From: Desulfovibrio desulfuricans DSM 642
GTDB taxonomy: Bacteria; Desulfobacterota; Desulfovibrionia; Desulfovibrionales; Desulfovibrionaceae
Assembly (NCBI RefSeq): GCF_000420465.1
Contig: NZ_ATUZ01000011.1
Location: 1 to 64,000 of the forward strand
DNA: 64,000 nucleotides
Direction of reading: 5' to 3'
The notes beneath the pieces were generated by a model that saw nothing but the letters and a program-made list of their open reading frames with translations, searched no databases and had not been told where the DNA came from. The position numbers were made by a program, and so were the translations under genes. Every line of letters begins with the position of its first letter. Position 1 is the first letter of the stretch. Shown here in pieces: positions 16,962 through 26,087 of the stretch.

Positions 16962-17585
16962 ATGTCCTGTATACAGACACGCGGTCTTGCCTACGGCCAG
17001 ATATCCTACAGGGATCTGGACATTGAAGAGGGCAAGGCCACATTTATCAGCGGCCCCAGCGGCTGTGGCAAAAGTACGCTGCTGCGGCTGTTCAACAAAA
17101 CTCTGGCCCCTACGGCAGGCACGGTGCTGTATCAGGGACAGGACATGGCCCAGACGGACAGCATCGCCCTGCGGCGCGAGGTCCTGCTGGCAGGGCAATC
17201 CGTGTTTCTTTTTGAAGGCACTGTGGGCGAGAATTTTGACGCCTTTTGCGAAGCCAGAGAATCTGCCATCCTTGCAACGGAAAACAAGCTGAAATTTCTG
17301 CGCCTGTGCTGCGCCAATTTTCCGCTGGATGCGCCCTGCGTGCATCTTTCCGGCGGTGAACGCCAGCGCGTGTTTCTGGCCATCTGCCTTTCATTCCTGC
17401 CCAAGGTGCTGATGCTGGATGAACCCACCTCAGCCCTGGATCAGGAAACGGCAGAGCGCTTTATGGCGCAGGTGCTGGCCTTTTGCCGCGAGCGCGCCAT
17501 GACCGTGGTAGCCGTGAGCCATGATCCCGCCCTGACCGGGCGGCATGCGGAAAACATCATCAGCCTGCGGGCAGAGGCGGAATAA
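16962..17585 (+). CDS. fetA: ABC transporter ATPase, FetA/YbbL type
   Basis: A 207-residue ABC ATPase with Walker A GPSGCGKST, signature LSGGERQR, Walker B VLMLDEPTSALD and the switch His in AVSHDP. The ATG at 16962 follows CAGGAGAAACC. The small size and the UPF0014 permease starting 2 bp after its stop identify the FetAB (YbbLM) pair, which exports iron and protects against peroxide stress in E. coli. No Fur box could be identified with confidence upstream. Confidence 0.85.
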   Translation: MSCIQTRGLAYGQISYRDLDIEEGKATFISGPSGCGKSTLLRLFNKTLAPTAGTVLYQGQDMAQTDSIALRREVLLAGQSVFLFEGTVGENFDAFCEARESAILATENKLKFLRLCCANFPLDAPCVHLSGGERQRVFLAICLSFLPKVLMLDEPTSALDQETAERFMAQVLAFCRERAMTVVAVSHDPALTGRHAENIISLRAEAE

Positions 17586-17587
17586 CC

Positions 17588-18361
17588 ATGAACGGCGTTG
17601 CCCAGATTCAGTTAGGCTCGTTTTTGCTCGTCTATGTGCTCTTGCTGGTAGTGCTGGCGGTTATGAAAAAATGCCGTATCAGCCAGACCAAACTGCTGGT
17701 GCTGGCAAGCGCGCGCATGACCTTGCAGCTCATTGCCGCAGGCTACGCGCTGACTTTTCTTTTCGAGCATCCTCACCCGCTGCTCACCATGGGCTATCTG
17801 TTCATACTGGTGTTTTTTACCATTTATCTGGTGCTTTCGCGCAACAAAAGACTCAACCCGCGCTTTCGGGTAATAGTGTCTGTTTCCATTGCCAGTTGCG
17901 GGCTGGGCATCATCATATTTTTCGTGACCTGTATTGTGGGGCAGAGCGTGTTTGATCCGCAATACCTCATCCCCATCAGCGGCATGCTCATGGGCAATGC
18001 GCTCACGGGCGTTTCGCTGGGCCTCAAGTCGTTCTGGAACGGCCTTGAGGGGCAGCGGGCGCGTGTGGAGGCGCTGCTGAACATCGGCGCCACGCCGGAA
18101 AAGGTTCTCTTTCCCTTTGTGTGCCAGGCGCTGGAAACCGCCCTCGTGCCTACGCTCAACTCCATGCTGGGCATGGGTATAGTGGTGCTGCCCGGCATGA
18201 TGACAGGCCAGATACTTTCCGGCACCGCTCCCACCACTGCCATCCTGTACCAGATAACCATCATGGTGGCTATTTGCGCCTGCGTGTGCCTGTGCTGTTT
18301 CTGCTCGCTCTATTTTGGCTACAGAACGCTCTGGAACGCGCAAAAACAGGTGGTTTTCTAG
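17588..18361 (+). CDS. fetB: FetB-like permease (UPF0014)
   Basis: A 257-residue integral membrane protein with about 7 hydrophobic helices. It carries the UPF0014 motifs: an early ARMTLQLIAAGY segment, ISGMLMGNALTG and LPGMMTGQILSG. It would form the membrane channel for the ATPase encoded just upstream (2-bp gap, one operon). The family's tested substrate is iron efflux; other metals cannot be excluded. A hairpin GCTCAGGA/TCCTGAGC (18448-18474) lies beyond the stop and may end the transcript, although it has no U-tract. Confidence 0.85.
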   Translation: MNGVAQIQLGSFLLVYVLLLVVLAVMKKCRISQTKLLVLASARMTLQLIAAGYALTFLFEHPHPLLTMGYLFILVFFTIYLVLSRNKRLNPRFRVIVSVSIASCGLGIIIFFVTCIVGQSVFDPQYLIPISGMLMGNALTGVSLGLKSFWNGLEGQRARVEALLNIGATPEKVLFPFVCQALETALVPTLNSMLGMGIVVLPGMMTGQILSGTAPTTAILYQITIMVAICACVCLCCFCSLYFGYRTLWNAQKQVVF

Positions 18362-18514
18362 GCGCAGGTTGCCAGTGGAGAAGCTTCAGGTTCAGCGCGT
18401 CAACACGTTGTTCACCCTCACTCCCCGTTGATACACATATTGTCGTGCTCAGGAATGTTAAAAATCCTGAGCAATTGCCCAAGTCATTTCTTGGAGTGTA
18501 TCCAGAAGGGTTAG

Positions 18515-18901
18515 CTACTGGTCAGCCTTGTTCTGAAATTTTTTCACATTTTGTTGGGCGTCTGATAACTGGGCGTTCAGCGCACTTACATCATTCCCTT
18601 GGGCTTTTTCTTCCGCAATCTTTGCTGTAAGCTGTTTTTGTTTATCTTTCGCGTCCTGTAGCTGCTGCGATATTTTCATATTGCTTACAGTAAGCCCTGA
18701 ATCGCTATTGGTAGACGGCTCATTTTCATCGCTTTTATCAACACTTTTTGACAGCTTTTTCCCTTCTTCTGAGATTGTGACAGTGTCTCCCTGCTGTAGT
18801 TCAGAAGAATCGTTCTTTTTTGACACATTCGTTCCATTTGTTGTTGCTGACATGTTAGAAGGCTGCACGGAATTATTGCTAGCGCTTGTGATAGAATCCA
18901 T
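18515..18901 (-). CDS. Small coiled-coil protein of unknown function
   Basis: A 128-residue hydrophilic protein. The first 60 residues are Ser/Asn/Thr-rich and likely disordered, then LQQGDTVTISEEGKKLSKS, a short motif seen in several uncharacterised Desulfovibrio and flagella-associated proteins. Residues 75-128 are a predicted coiled coil (QQLQDAKDKQKQLTAKIAEE onward). No signal peptide is seen. AGGA precedes the ATG. It is alone, convergent with fetB. I cannot assign a function. Confidence 0.6.
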   Translation of the reverse strand: MDSITSASNNSVQPSNMSATTNGTNVSKKNDSSELQQGDTVTISEEGKKLSKSVDKSDENEPSTNSDSGLTVSNMKISQQLQDAKDKQKQLTAKIAEEKAQGNDVSALNAQLSDAQQNVKKFQNKADQ

Positions 18902-18959
18902 AACTAATTCCTATGGTTGTGGTTAAAATATTCGTTCCGCACTTGAGTTGTTGACGGCC

Positions 18960-19042
18960 TGAAACATTTGTAGCTGCTATCATATTATCGTTAGAGTGCC
19001 GACACGGTTCATCCTCCCAGCCTTGAAGCTGGAGGCTTTCTG
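18960..19042 (-). repeat. IS200/IS605-like terminal hairpin
   Basis: On the minus strand CCTCCAGC-ttcaa-GGCTGGGAGG, followed by ATGAACC, looks like the imperfect end hairpin of IS200/IS605 elements. No tnpA or tnpB is near, so it is at best a solo end. Confidence 0.25.
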
Positions 19043-19978
19043 CTAGCGGAGCACACTCCGCAGGGCTGATTCAAGATCCGGCTGGTGAAAGGCATAGCCA
19101 GCAGCCTGCAAGCGCGCCGGAACAGGGTTCTGCCCTGCGAGCAGCAGTTCATCTGCCATCTGGCCCAGCATCAGGCGCAGTATCGGTGCGGGCACGGGCA
19201 GCCACGAGGGCCTGCCGCAGGCCTTGCCAAGGGCGCGGGTAAATTCGCTCATGCTGGGGGTGCGCGGCGCGCAGATGTTGAACGTGCCCGCAAGGTCGGG
19301 TCTTTGCAGCAGCAGGGCGGCGGCTCCGGTCACGTCTTCAAGGTGCGTCCAGCAGAAGGGCTGTTTGCCTGAACCCAGAGGCCCGCCCACAAACATGCGG
19401 AAGGGCGGCAGCATGCGTTCCAGAAATCCGCCGGGGGTTCCATCCGCCTTTTTGCCCAGCACCGGGGCAAAGCGCAACACGCAACGGCGGATGCCCAATG
19501 CTTCAACGGGCACGGTGCTCTGCTCCCACTGGCGGCAGGTTTCGGCCAGAAATCCCGTGCCGGAAGGCGCACCTTCATCGCAGGGCGGCGCGCTGTTTTG
19601 CCACAGTCCGTAATATCCGCTGGCCGAAGCCTGCAAGAGGGTTGCAGGCGCTTGCTGGGATTGTTCCTTGCGCAGGCGCAGGGCAACGCACAAGGCTTGC
19701 CCGGTTTCTACCCGGCTGTTCACAATGGCCTGCTTGCGCTCCGGCGTCCAGCGGCCTCCGCCGATATTCTCGCCTTGCAGATTGATGATGGCATCGATGC
19801 CGTCCAGCAATCCGGCCAGGGCAGCTCCATCCCAGCCGTTCCAGACCACGCGCCGCGGGCCGTTGCCGTCCTTGCCCGCCCTGCGTGAAACCACGCTTAC
19901 GGTGAGGCCCTGGCGCATGAGCGCCGTTGCCATGTATCGCCCCACAAAGCCTGTGCCGCCCAGAATGAGAACATGCAT
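19043..19978 (-). CDS. TIGR01777-family NAD-dependent epimerase-like protein
   Basis: A 311-residue atypical short-chain dehydrogenase/reductase. The N-terminal Rossmann motif is ILGGTGFVGRYMATAL; INLQGENIGGGRW and the SASGYYG catalytic-Tyr region are typical of the YfcH/TIGR01777 group, as is the C-terminal DUF1731-like segment. Family members are often called SulA-like cell division factors without proof, and the substrate is unknown. The LysR gene at 20051 reads the same way upstream, 72 bp away. Confidence 0.85.
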   Translation of the reverse strand: MHVLILGGTGFVGRYMATALMRQGLTVSVVSRRAGKDGNGPRRVVWNGWDGAALAGLLDGIDAIINLQGENIGGGRWTPERKQAIVNSRVETGQALCVALRLRKEQSQQAPATLLQASASGYYGLWQNSAPPCDEGAPSGTGFLAETCRQWEQSTVPVEALGIRRCVLRFAPVLGKKADGTPGGFLERMLPPFRMFVGGPLGSGKQPFCWTHLEDVTGAAALLLQRPDLAGTFNICAPRTPSMSEFTRALGKACGRPSWLPVPAPILRLMLGQMADELLLAGQNPVPARLQAAGYAFHQPDLESALRSVLR

Positions 19979-20050
19979 GGTGAACCCCCTCTGTTGTGCG
20001 AAGCCGTGCGTTTGATGCAGTCTATACCTTTTGTCATGTAACAGGCAATT

Positions 20051-20953
20051 TTATCGTTTTGTCGGCCTTGCAGCTGATTGCGCGGGATGCGGAAAAACCT
20101 CCTGCGCCATGCGGATGAACTCCCGCGCTGCGGGCGACATGCGGCGCGCGTCCGGCGCTGCCAGGGCCACCTGCCGCCGGGCCGCAGGACGGAGGGGCTT
20201 TTTGACGTAGCTCTGTGCTTTATCTGGCGGCAGGGCGGATTCCGCCACAATGCTCACGGCCTCGCCCCGAGCCACGGCGGCGATGGTGCTCACAAGCTGC
20301 AACGAGCGCCAACGGATATTTGGATGCAGACGCAATGCTCGGAACAGGCCGCCGATAATGTCTTCAGACCCGGCTCTGGTCATGGCAAAGGGGCTGGCGC
20401 AAAGTTCCTCAAGGGTGACGGCGTTTTTTTTCGCCAGCGGGTGCGCCAGAGGCAGCAGGGCTACCAGCTGGTCTTCCATGAGGGGAAAGGTGTCAAACCG
20501 GTCATCCGGCAGGGTCACAAAACCAATGTCCACGCGGTGGTCTGTGAGCCATTGGGCCACCTCACCGTCAGGGCCTTCATCCACGTGAATTTCAATGCCG
20601 GGGTAAACCGCGCAGTATTTTTCAAGCACCGGGGGCAGCAGGCGCAGCGAGGCCGTGGGGCCAAAAGAACCGATGCGCAACGTGCCGCGCTTCATGCCGC
20701 GAGCGTCCGAAGCCTCCTGCCGCATGGATTCCGCCAGCCCAAGCATGGCCTGAGCCTGGCGCAGCAGACGAGTGCCCACATCTGTAAGCTCCAGATTCTT
20801 GCCGCGCCGCAGCAGCGTTACGCCAAATTCCTGCTCAAGCGCTTCAATGGCGTGGGACACGCCAGATTGCGAAATGCCCAGTTGCAGGGCTGCGGCAGTG
20901 AAGCCACGGCGCGCGGCAACAGTGGAGAATATTTCAAGCTGGGTCAGCGTCAT
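20051..20953 (-). CDS. LysR-family transcriptional regulator
   Basis: A 300-residue LysR protein: HTH at residues 1-60 (AAALQLGISQSGVSHAIEAL) and an effector-binding domain from about 90 to 290. It is divergent from the EamA permease at 21093. The shared region contains ATGAG-TTATTG-CTCAT just after its start codon, a possible operator. It likely controls the permease, itself, or the downstream epimerase gene. Confidence 0.88.
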   Translation of the reverse strand: MTLTQLEIFSTVAARRGFTAAALQLGISQSGVSHAIEALEQEFGVTLLRRGKNLELTDVGTRLLRQAQAMLGLAESMRQEASDARGMKRGTLRIGSFGPTASLRLLPPVLEKYCAVYPGIEIHVDEGPDGEVAQWLTDHRVDIGFVTLPDDRFDTFPLMEDQLVALLPLAHPLAKKNAVTLEELCASPFAMTRAGSEDIIGGLFRALRLHPNIRWRSLQLVSTIAAVARGEAVSIVAESALPPDKAQSYVKKPLRPAARRQVALAAPDARRMSPAAREFIRMAQEVFPHPAQSAARPTKR

Positions 20954-21092
20954 TGCGATTTACCATGAGTTATTGCTCATTTCTCTATGAATAAACATGC
21001 ACGTAAATGTATGCCCTTCAGCTTGCGGCTGCAATGGGTGCGGTCTGTGCAAGGCCTTTGGTCGCAGAATTTCAGTAAAGTCAGGGATTGAA

Positions 21093-22085
21093 ATGAGTGT
21101 TGCAAAAGAACGCGCGGGGGACTCCGCCGTATACGTGCGGCTGGCCCTTGTGGCCGTGGCCTGGGGCGGGACTTTCATTGCGGGCAGAAGCCTGGCTGGC
21201 GTTGCGCCCATGTTCTCGGCCTGCCTGCGTTTTTTGCTGGCCTCGGCGGCGCTGAGTCTGTTTCTTGTGTTTTCTGGCGAAGGCTTTCGCCGTGTGACGG
21301 TGGGGCAGGCCTTGGTGGTGACCCTGCTGGGGTTTTGCGGCATATTTTCGTACAGTTTTTTCTTTTTCAGCGGGTTGCAGCATATCAGCGCTTCGCGCGC
21401 GGCGCTGATTGTGGCTTTGAACCCGGCGGTCATGGCCCTTATCGCCTATCTTTTTTACCATGAGCGCGTGAGTGCGCTGAAAATGCTTGGCATTGCCCTG
21501 TGTTTCGGCGGCGTGGCTCTGGTGGTCGGCGGTGGCGATCCCCATCGGGCGGGGGGTGGCGGCAGCGGCTGGCTGGGCGAGGCGCTTATAGGAGGCTGCG
21601 TGCTGAGCTGGAGCGCCTACAGCGTGTTTTGCAAATCTGTAGTGCGGCAGCTTGGGCCGTTGCACACGGTTACGTATTCCATCTATGCCGGAACCCTCAT
21701 GCTTGCGGCCTATACCGTCTGCACGGGGGCGCTGGATTTTGCCGCTGTGCCGCGTTTTAGCACCGGTGAGATGCTCAGCCTGTTCTATCTGGGCATAGTT
21801 GGCTCCGCCGTGGCCTATATCTGGTATTATGACGGCATCCAGAAAATTGGCGTTGCGCGCGCTGGCGTATTTATTGCGCTCAATCCTCTGGCGGCGGTGC
21901 TGCTTGGCGCGGCCATGCTGGGTGAACAGATGACCCTGGCGACGCTGCTGGGCGGTGCGCTGATTATCACCGGCATTGTGGTGGAAAACTGCCGCAGCGG
22001 AGCCGGATGCACTCAGGCTGCTGAGCCGCCCTTAGAAATAGCCGCCGAACCGTCCGCCAAACTATCCGGGCAGGCGGGGAGCTGA
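21093..22085 (+). CDS. EamA-family (DMT) permease
   Basis: A 330-residue inner-membrane transporter with ten hydrophobic helices arranged as two EamA repeats (about 15-150 and 165-305); the first repeat begins with LVAVAWGGTFIAGRSL. The family exports amino acids and other metabolites. The ATG at 21093 with AGGGA upstream begins the conserved part; a frame from 20997 adds a Cys-rich leader that is not membrane-like. Its 3' end overlaps the convergent hxlR-type gene by 73 bp. The substrate is unknown. Confidence 0.88.
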   Translation: MSVAKERAGDSAVYVRLALVAVAWGGTFIAGRSLAGVAPMFSACLRFLLASAALSLFLVFSGEGFRRVTVGQALVVTLLGFCGIFSYSFFFFSGLQHISASRAALIVALNPAVMALIAYLFYHERVSALKMLGIALCFGGVALVVGGGDPHRAGGGGSGWLGEALIGGCVLSWSAYSVFCKSVVRQLGPLHTVTYSIYAGTLMLAAYTVCTGALDFAAVPRFSTGEMLSLFYLGIVGSAVAYIWYYDGIQKIGVARAGVFIALNPLAAVLLGAAMLGEQMTLATLLGGALIITGIVVENCRSGAGCTQAAEPPLEIAAEPSAKLSGQAGS

Positions 22086-22474
22086 CAGCCGCAATCTTCT
22101 GTTTCCGCCTTTCCCGATTTTACGACAAAGTCCAGATGCTCCCGGCCCCAGGCGTACAGCGCCTCTAGCGCCGGGAGTAGTTTTTTGCCGCGCTCTGTGA
22201 GCGAATATTCAACCTTTGGCGGAATTTCGTTGTACTGCCTGCGGTGAACAAGGCCAAAATCTTCCAGCTCGCGCAGGCATTTGGTGAGCATCATATTGGT
22301 GACGCCCCGCACGCTGCGTTTCAGTTCGTTGTAGCGCATGGTGTCTTTTTCGGCCAGGTGCCACAGAACGGGCAACTTCCACTTGCCGCCAATGCACCTG
22401 AAAACGTGCAGGATGGGGCATTCAGTCTTGTCATCATACAGGCCGCTGGTGGCGCGTGAAAGAGATTTTGTCAT
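22013..22474 (-). CDS. HxlR-family transcriptional regulator
   Basis: A 153-residue winged-helix regulator. The HxlR core is CPILHVFRCIGGKWKLPVLW, then ELKRSVRGVTNMMLTKCLREL and a wing at PPKVEYSLTERG. It carries a Cys near the start (TECPI), as in the redox- or quinone-sensing members of the family, and a Cys-rich C-terminal tail. It is divergent from the flavodoxin-like reductase at 22594, so it most likely represses that gene in response to electrophiles or oxidants (inference). Confidence 0.9.
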   Translation of the reverse strand: MTKSLSRATSGLYDDKTECPILHVFRCIGGKWKLPVLWHLAEKDTMRYNELKRSVRGVTNMMLTKCLRELEDFGLVHRRQYNEIPPKVEYSLTERGKKLLPALEALYAWGREHLDFVVKSGKAETEDCGCQLPACPDSLADGSAAISKGGSAA

Positions 22475-22593
22475 GGTATGCTCGCTGAAAGTAGGGAAGA
22501 AAAAAATGCGTACTTGCGAAAATAGTTTTAGAGCAGGTATACATGGTGGTCAAGAAGTCCCATGCCATCAACCAATTCCCATAGGAGGATATA

Positions 22594-23256
22594 ATGAAAA
22601 TTTACGCCATAAACGGTGGCCCTCGAAAGAAGTTCAATACCGCCAAGTTGCTTCAGGCGGCTCTGGACGGCGCGGCAGCCGCACCCTGTAGCGAAACCGT
22701 AGAAACCGAGATGATCCACCTGCATGATCTCAACTACAAAGGTTGCGTGAGCTGTTTTTCGTGCAAAAGGGTGGGCGGCAAGAGCTACGGGCATTGCGCA
22801 GTCAAGGATGATCTGGCCCCGGTGCTGGAAAAGCTCTCGCAGGCGGACGGGCTTATATTTGGCAGCCCCATTTATTTTGGCAATGTCACGGGCATGATGC
22901 GCAGCTTTCTTGAGCGCCTGATGTTTCCCTTTTTCGTGTACGACAAGGACTACAGTTCGCTTGCTCCCAAGCGCATGCCCACGGCCTTTATTTACGCCAT
23001 GAACGTGAGCAGCGAAGAAATGGAGCAGTACGGTTACCTCCAGAACCTCAAGGGGATGGAAACCTTTGTGGGCCGTCTTTTTGGCGAGCCGCAAGTGCAG
23101 CATGTGCACAATACCTACCAGTTTGACGACTATAGCAAGTACAAGTGCGAACGGTTCTCCGAGCCGGAAAAAGCCGCTTATCGCGACGCGCATTTTCCGC
23201 AAGATCTGGAGCAGGCCCGCCGCATAGGCGCTGCAATGGTTGCAGCTGCCAGATAA
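22594..23256 (+). CDS. Flavodoxin-fold NAD(P)H-dependent oxidoreductase
   Basis: A 220-residue protein of the FMN-reductase/flavodoxin-like family. The N-terminus IYAINGGPRKKFNTAKLL is the FMN phosphate loop, and IFGSPIYFGNVTGMMRSFLERL the second flavin loop. A Cys group (KGCVSCFSCKR) between them resembles iron-sulfur flavoprotein-like members. AGGAGG precedes the ATG. Located opposite an HxlR regulator, it probably reduces quinones or other electrophiles. A strong bidirectional hairpin at 23283-23310 follows. Confidence 0.88.
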   Translation: MKIYAINGGPRKKFNTAKLLQAALDGAAAAPCSETVETEMIHLHDLNYKGCVSCFSCKRVGGKSYGHCAVKDDLAPVLEKLSQADGLIFGSPIYFGNVTGMMRSFLERLMFPFFVYDKDYSSLAPKRMPTAFIYAMNVSSEEMEQYGYLQNLKGMETFVGRLFGEPQVQHVHNTYQFDDYSKYKCERFSEPEKAAYRDAHFPQDLEQARRIGAAMVAAAR

Positions 23257-23282
23257 CTTTCGGACTGCCCACGGCAAAACGC

Positions 23283-23310
23283 AAAGCCCCCGTTTTTCAA
23301 CGGGGGCTTT
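23283..23310. terminator. Bidirectional terminator
   Basis: AAAGCCCCCGTT / AACGGGGGCTTT, perfect 12-bp stem with a 4-nt loop, between the convergent flavodoxin-like gene and livF. Confidence 0.85.
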
Positions 23311-23339
23311 GTCATTACTGATAGTTGCGCCAGCGGGGA

Positions 23340-24062
23340 TTATGTACCCAGATAGGCTGCCTTGATTTCCGGCGTGTCGGCCAGATGGGCGGCGGAACCT
23401 TCCGCCACGATACTGCCCGTGTCGAGCACATAGCCGCGATCCGCCACTTGAAGCGCCAGACGGGCGTTCTGCTCCACAACCACAACGGTCAGACCTTCGC
23501 TGTTGAGTTGTTTGAAGGTGCGGAACATGTCGTACATCAGCAGAGGCGAAAGGCCCATGGAGGGTTCGTCCAGCAGCAGCACCGAGCAGTTGGTCATAAG
23601 CGCGCGGCCCACGGCCAGCATTTGCTGTTCGCCGCCAGAGAGCGTGTCGCTGCGCTGGTGCATGCGTTCTTTAAGGCGCGGAAAAAGCTCAAAAACCTTG
23701 TCCACATCCCGCTGGATGTTGTTGTCCTTGCGCGTCCAGGTAGCCAGCTTGAGATTTTCATTCACCGTGAGGTTGCCGAAAATGTGGCGGCCTTCGGGCA
23801 CAAGATCCATCTTGAGGCGGGCAACCACATGGTGCGGCTCTGTTTTCAATATGGATTCGCCGTTAAAGCGGATGTCGCCGCTGATGACAGTGGGGGATTC
23901 CGGCGGCGTGAGGCGCATGACGGCCTTGAGCGTGGTGGATTTGCCAGCGCCGTTGGCCCCGATGAGGGTGACTATTTCGCCCTTGTTCACGTGAAAAGAA
24001 ATGCCGTGAAGGGCTTCAATCTTGCCATAGCCGGCGTAGAGATTTTCAACTTCCAGTAGCAT
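23340..24062 (-). CDS. livF: Branched-chain amino acid ABC transporter ATPase LivF
   Basis: A 240-residue ABC ATPase: Walker A IGANGAGKST, signature LSGGEQQM, Walker B VLLLDEPSMGLSP. These and the size match LivF. The ATG at 24062 overlaps the livG stop as TGATG, which fixes the start and implies translational coupling; the longer open frame to 24176 is only an extension into livG. It is the last gene of the livJHMGF operon and drives uptake of Leu/Ile/Val or related substrates together with LivG. Confidence 0.95.
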   Translation of the reverse strand: MLLEVENLYAGYGKIEALHGISFHVNKGEIVTLIGANGAGKSTTLKAVMRLTPPESPTVISGDIRFNGESILKTEPHHVVARLKMDLVPEGRHIFGNLTVNENLKLATWTRKDNNIQRDVDKVFELFPRLKERMHQRSDTLSGGEQQMLAVGRALMTNCSVLLLDEPSMGLSPLLMYDMFRTFKQLNSEGLTVVVVEQNARLALQVADRGYVLDTGSIVAEGSAAHLADTPEIKAAYLGT

Positions 24063-24832
24063 CACACGTTCTCGTCGCCCAAGTAGGCCTTGATGACATC
24101 GGGGTTGGACTGAATTTCCTGCGGCGTGCCCTTGGCAATGGTCTTGCCGAATTCCACCACGGTAATGTGCTGACAAAGCGACATGACAACCTTCATCTGG
24201 TGCTCGATCATCCAGATGGCGATTTTGAATTCGTCAAAGATCCAACGGATGTGCTTGATGAGGCCGTCCACGTCCGAGGAGTTCAGGCCAGCGGCGGGTT
24301 CATCAAGCAGCAGTAGCTTGGGGTCTGTGGAAAGGGCGCGGGCCAGCTCCACCCGGCGCTGCAGGCCGTAGGGCAGGTTTTTGGGAAATTCATTGGCCAC
24401 ATCGGCCAGTTCCATGATTTCAAGAATTTTTGAGGCCTTTTGCCGAACGCGTTTTTCTTCGCGGCTGTAGCGCTCGTTGCAGAGCCACACGTCAAGCAGC
24501 CCGTATCCCAGCCGATGGTATTGCGACACGCAGATGTTGTCGAGCACCGTCATGTCGTTCCACAGGCGGATGTTCTGAAAGGTGCGGGCCATGCCCATGG
24601 CCGTAACCTGATGCGGCTCAAGGCGTGTATCGTATGTATGGCCGTTAAAGACAATCTGCCCCTCAGTGGCGTGATAAAAGCCGGAGGCCAGATTGAACAC
24701 CGTTGTTTTGCCAGCGCCGTTGGGGCCGATAAGGCCCACAAGGCTGTGGTCTTCCACGGCGATGGAAAAATCCGTTAACGCAATCAGCCCGCCGAAGCGT
24801 TGCGTGACTTCTTTCATTTCAAGCAGTGCCAA
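24062..24832 (-). CDS. livG: Branched-chain amino acid ABC transporter ATPase LivG
   Basis: A 256-residue ABC ATPase with Walker A GPNGAGKTT, a variant signature LPYGLQRRVELARAL and Walker B LLLLDEPAAGLN, as in LivG. The C-terminal helix ending in VIKAYLGDENV is the typical LivG tail. It follows livM with a gap of 78 bp and overlaps livF by one base. It pairs with LivF as the heterodimeric motor. Confidence 0.95.
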   Translation of the reverse strand: MALLEMKEVTQRFGGLIALTDFSIAVEDHSLVGLIGPNGAGKTTVFNLASGFYHATEGQIVFNGHTYDTRLEPHQVTAMGMARTFQNIRLWNDMTVLDNICVSQYHRLGYGLLDVWLCNERYSREEKRVRQKASKILEIMELADVANEFPKNLPYGLQRRVELARALSTDPKLLLLDEPAAGLNSSDVDGLIKHIRWIFDEFKIAIWMIEHQMKVVMSLCQHITVVEFGKTIAKGTPQEIQSNPDVIKAYLGDENV

Positions 24833-24910
24833 GGTCAGCCCCCACTCGTTCTGGTTGTATCTGCATCAATGGCGCTTTCAGGACGCGCCGCCCTGGGGCC
24901 AGCAATTGCT

Positions 24911-26074
24911 TTAGTTGCGCTTGCCGAAGCTTACCAGCCGTTTCAGTTTGGGGAACACATCGGTCAGTTCCCTGTTGCCCAAGAGGCCCTCGGGCCTGAA
25001 CTGCATGAGCAGAATGAGGATCAGCGGGATGATGACCCACTTCCATTCCTGGCTGATGTTGAACGAATTGGGCACAAAGGGCAGCATGTGGGCCAGATCG
25101 CTCATGGCCGGCAGGGCAAAGCGCAAAAGCTCGATCAGCAGGGTAAACATTACGGCGGCCAGCACCGAGCCGGAAAGCGAACCCATGCCGCCCAGATACA
25201 CCATGACCATGGCCTCGGTGGACTTCATGATGCCAAAGCTGTTGGCGTAGATGGAGCTGAACATGTGCGCGTAAAGCGCGCCCGCCACCCCGGCAATGCC
25301 CGCAGATACCATAAAGGCCACGAGCTTCACCTTCTTGGTGTTGACGCTCATGATCTCTGCGGCAACTTCGTTCTGGCACACCGCAGGTATGCCTTTGCCC
25401 AGAGTGCTGTTTACCAGACGGTACAACATCATGGTGGTGATCATCACTCCAAGGAGCATCCAGATCATCATCCAGGGGATGTCGGCCACGTTCTCCATGG
25501 CGCGCACCACGCCGCGCATGCCTGTAAGGCCGCGCGGGCCGCCCACAAAGTCGATATTGATAATAAGCGAGATGATGATGTAGTTGGCCGCAATAGTGAT
25601 GATTGCCAGATAGTCGTCACGGGTTTTGAACGAAGGCAGGGCCACCAGCAGGCCAAAGAGGGCCGCCACGCCGCCTGCTGCGGCAAGCACCAGGGGAAAG
25701 AGCAGGGGGGCAAGTTCTGGCGGCAGCAGGGGAGCTCCGAGCATTTTGTTCTTGGTGAACAGAATGATGGAGATAAGCCCGCCCACATAGGCCCCCACGC
25801 ACATAAAGCCCGCATGACCACAGGAAAATTCGCCCATGTAGCCGTTCACAAGGTTCAGGCTGGTGGCAAAAATAATGTTGAGGCCCATGAACTTGATGAC
25901 CGAAAGCCAGTAGCCGTCAATCCATGAAAAGTATTCGGCAAAAACAAGCACCAGCCCGCCGATCAGGAACAGAAGACAGTCTATCTTCTTCTGTTTGACA
26001 GCCCGTTTGATGGCATAGCCGAAGCAGAGCACGCCCAGTATTACAAGAACCGTTTGTACAAAAAGAGGCAGCAT
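24911..26074 (-). CDS. livM: Branched-chain amino acid ABC transporter permease LivM
   Basis: A 387-residue polytopic permease with about ten hydrophobic helices. The family core is visible: SLNLVNGYMGEFSCGHAGFM and the EAA-like MSVNTKKVKLVAFMVSAGIAG. LivM partners LivH in the membrane. It starts 13 bp after the livH stop. Length is normal to slightly long because of an extended N-terminus with a basic KRAVKQKK segment. Confidence 0.93.
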   Translation of the reverse strand: MLPLFVQTVLVILGVLCFGYAIKRAVKQKKIDCLLFLIGGLVLVFAEYFSWIDGYWLSVIKFMGLNIIFATSLNLVNGYMGEFSCGHAGFMCVGAYVGGLISIILFTKNKMLGAPLLPPELAPLLFPLVLAAAGGVAALFGLLVALPSFKTRDDYLAIITIAANYIIISLIINIDFVGGPRGLTGMRGVVRAMENVADIPWMMIWMLLGVMITTMMLYRLVNSTLGKGIPAVCQNEVAAEIMSVNTKKVKLVAFMVSAGIAGVAGALYAHMFSSIYANSFGIMKSTEAMVMVYLGGMGSLSGSVLAAVMFTLLIELLRFALPAMSDLAHMLPFVPNSFNISQEWKWVIIPLILILLMQFRPEGLLGNRELTDVFPKLKRLVSFGKRN

Positions 26075-26087
26075 TCAGACACTCCGG

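Noticed and set aside
24800..25927. 375-residue plus-strand frame opposite livM
   Set aside because: A shadow frame rich in His and Gly; livM is complete and well conserved.
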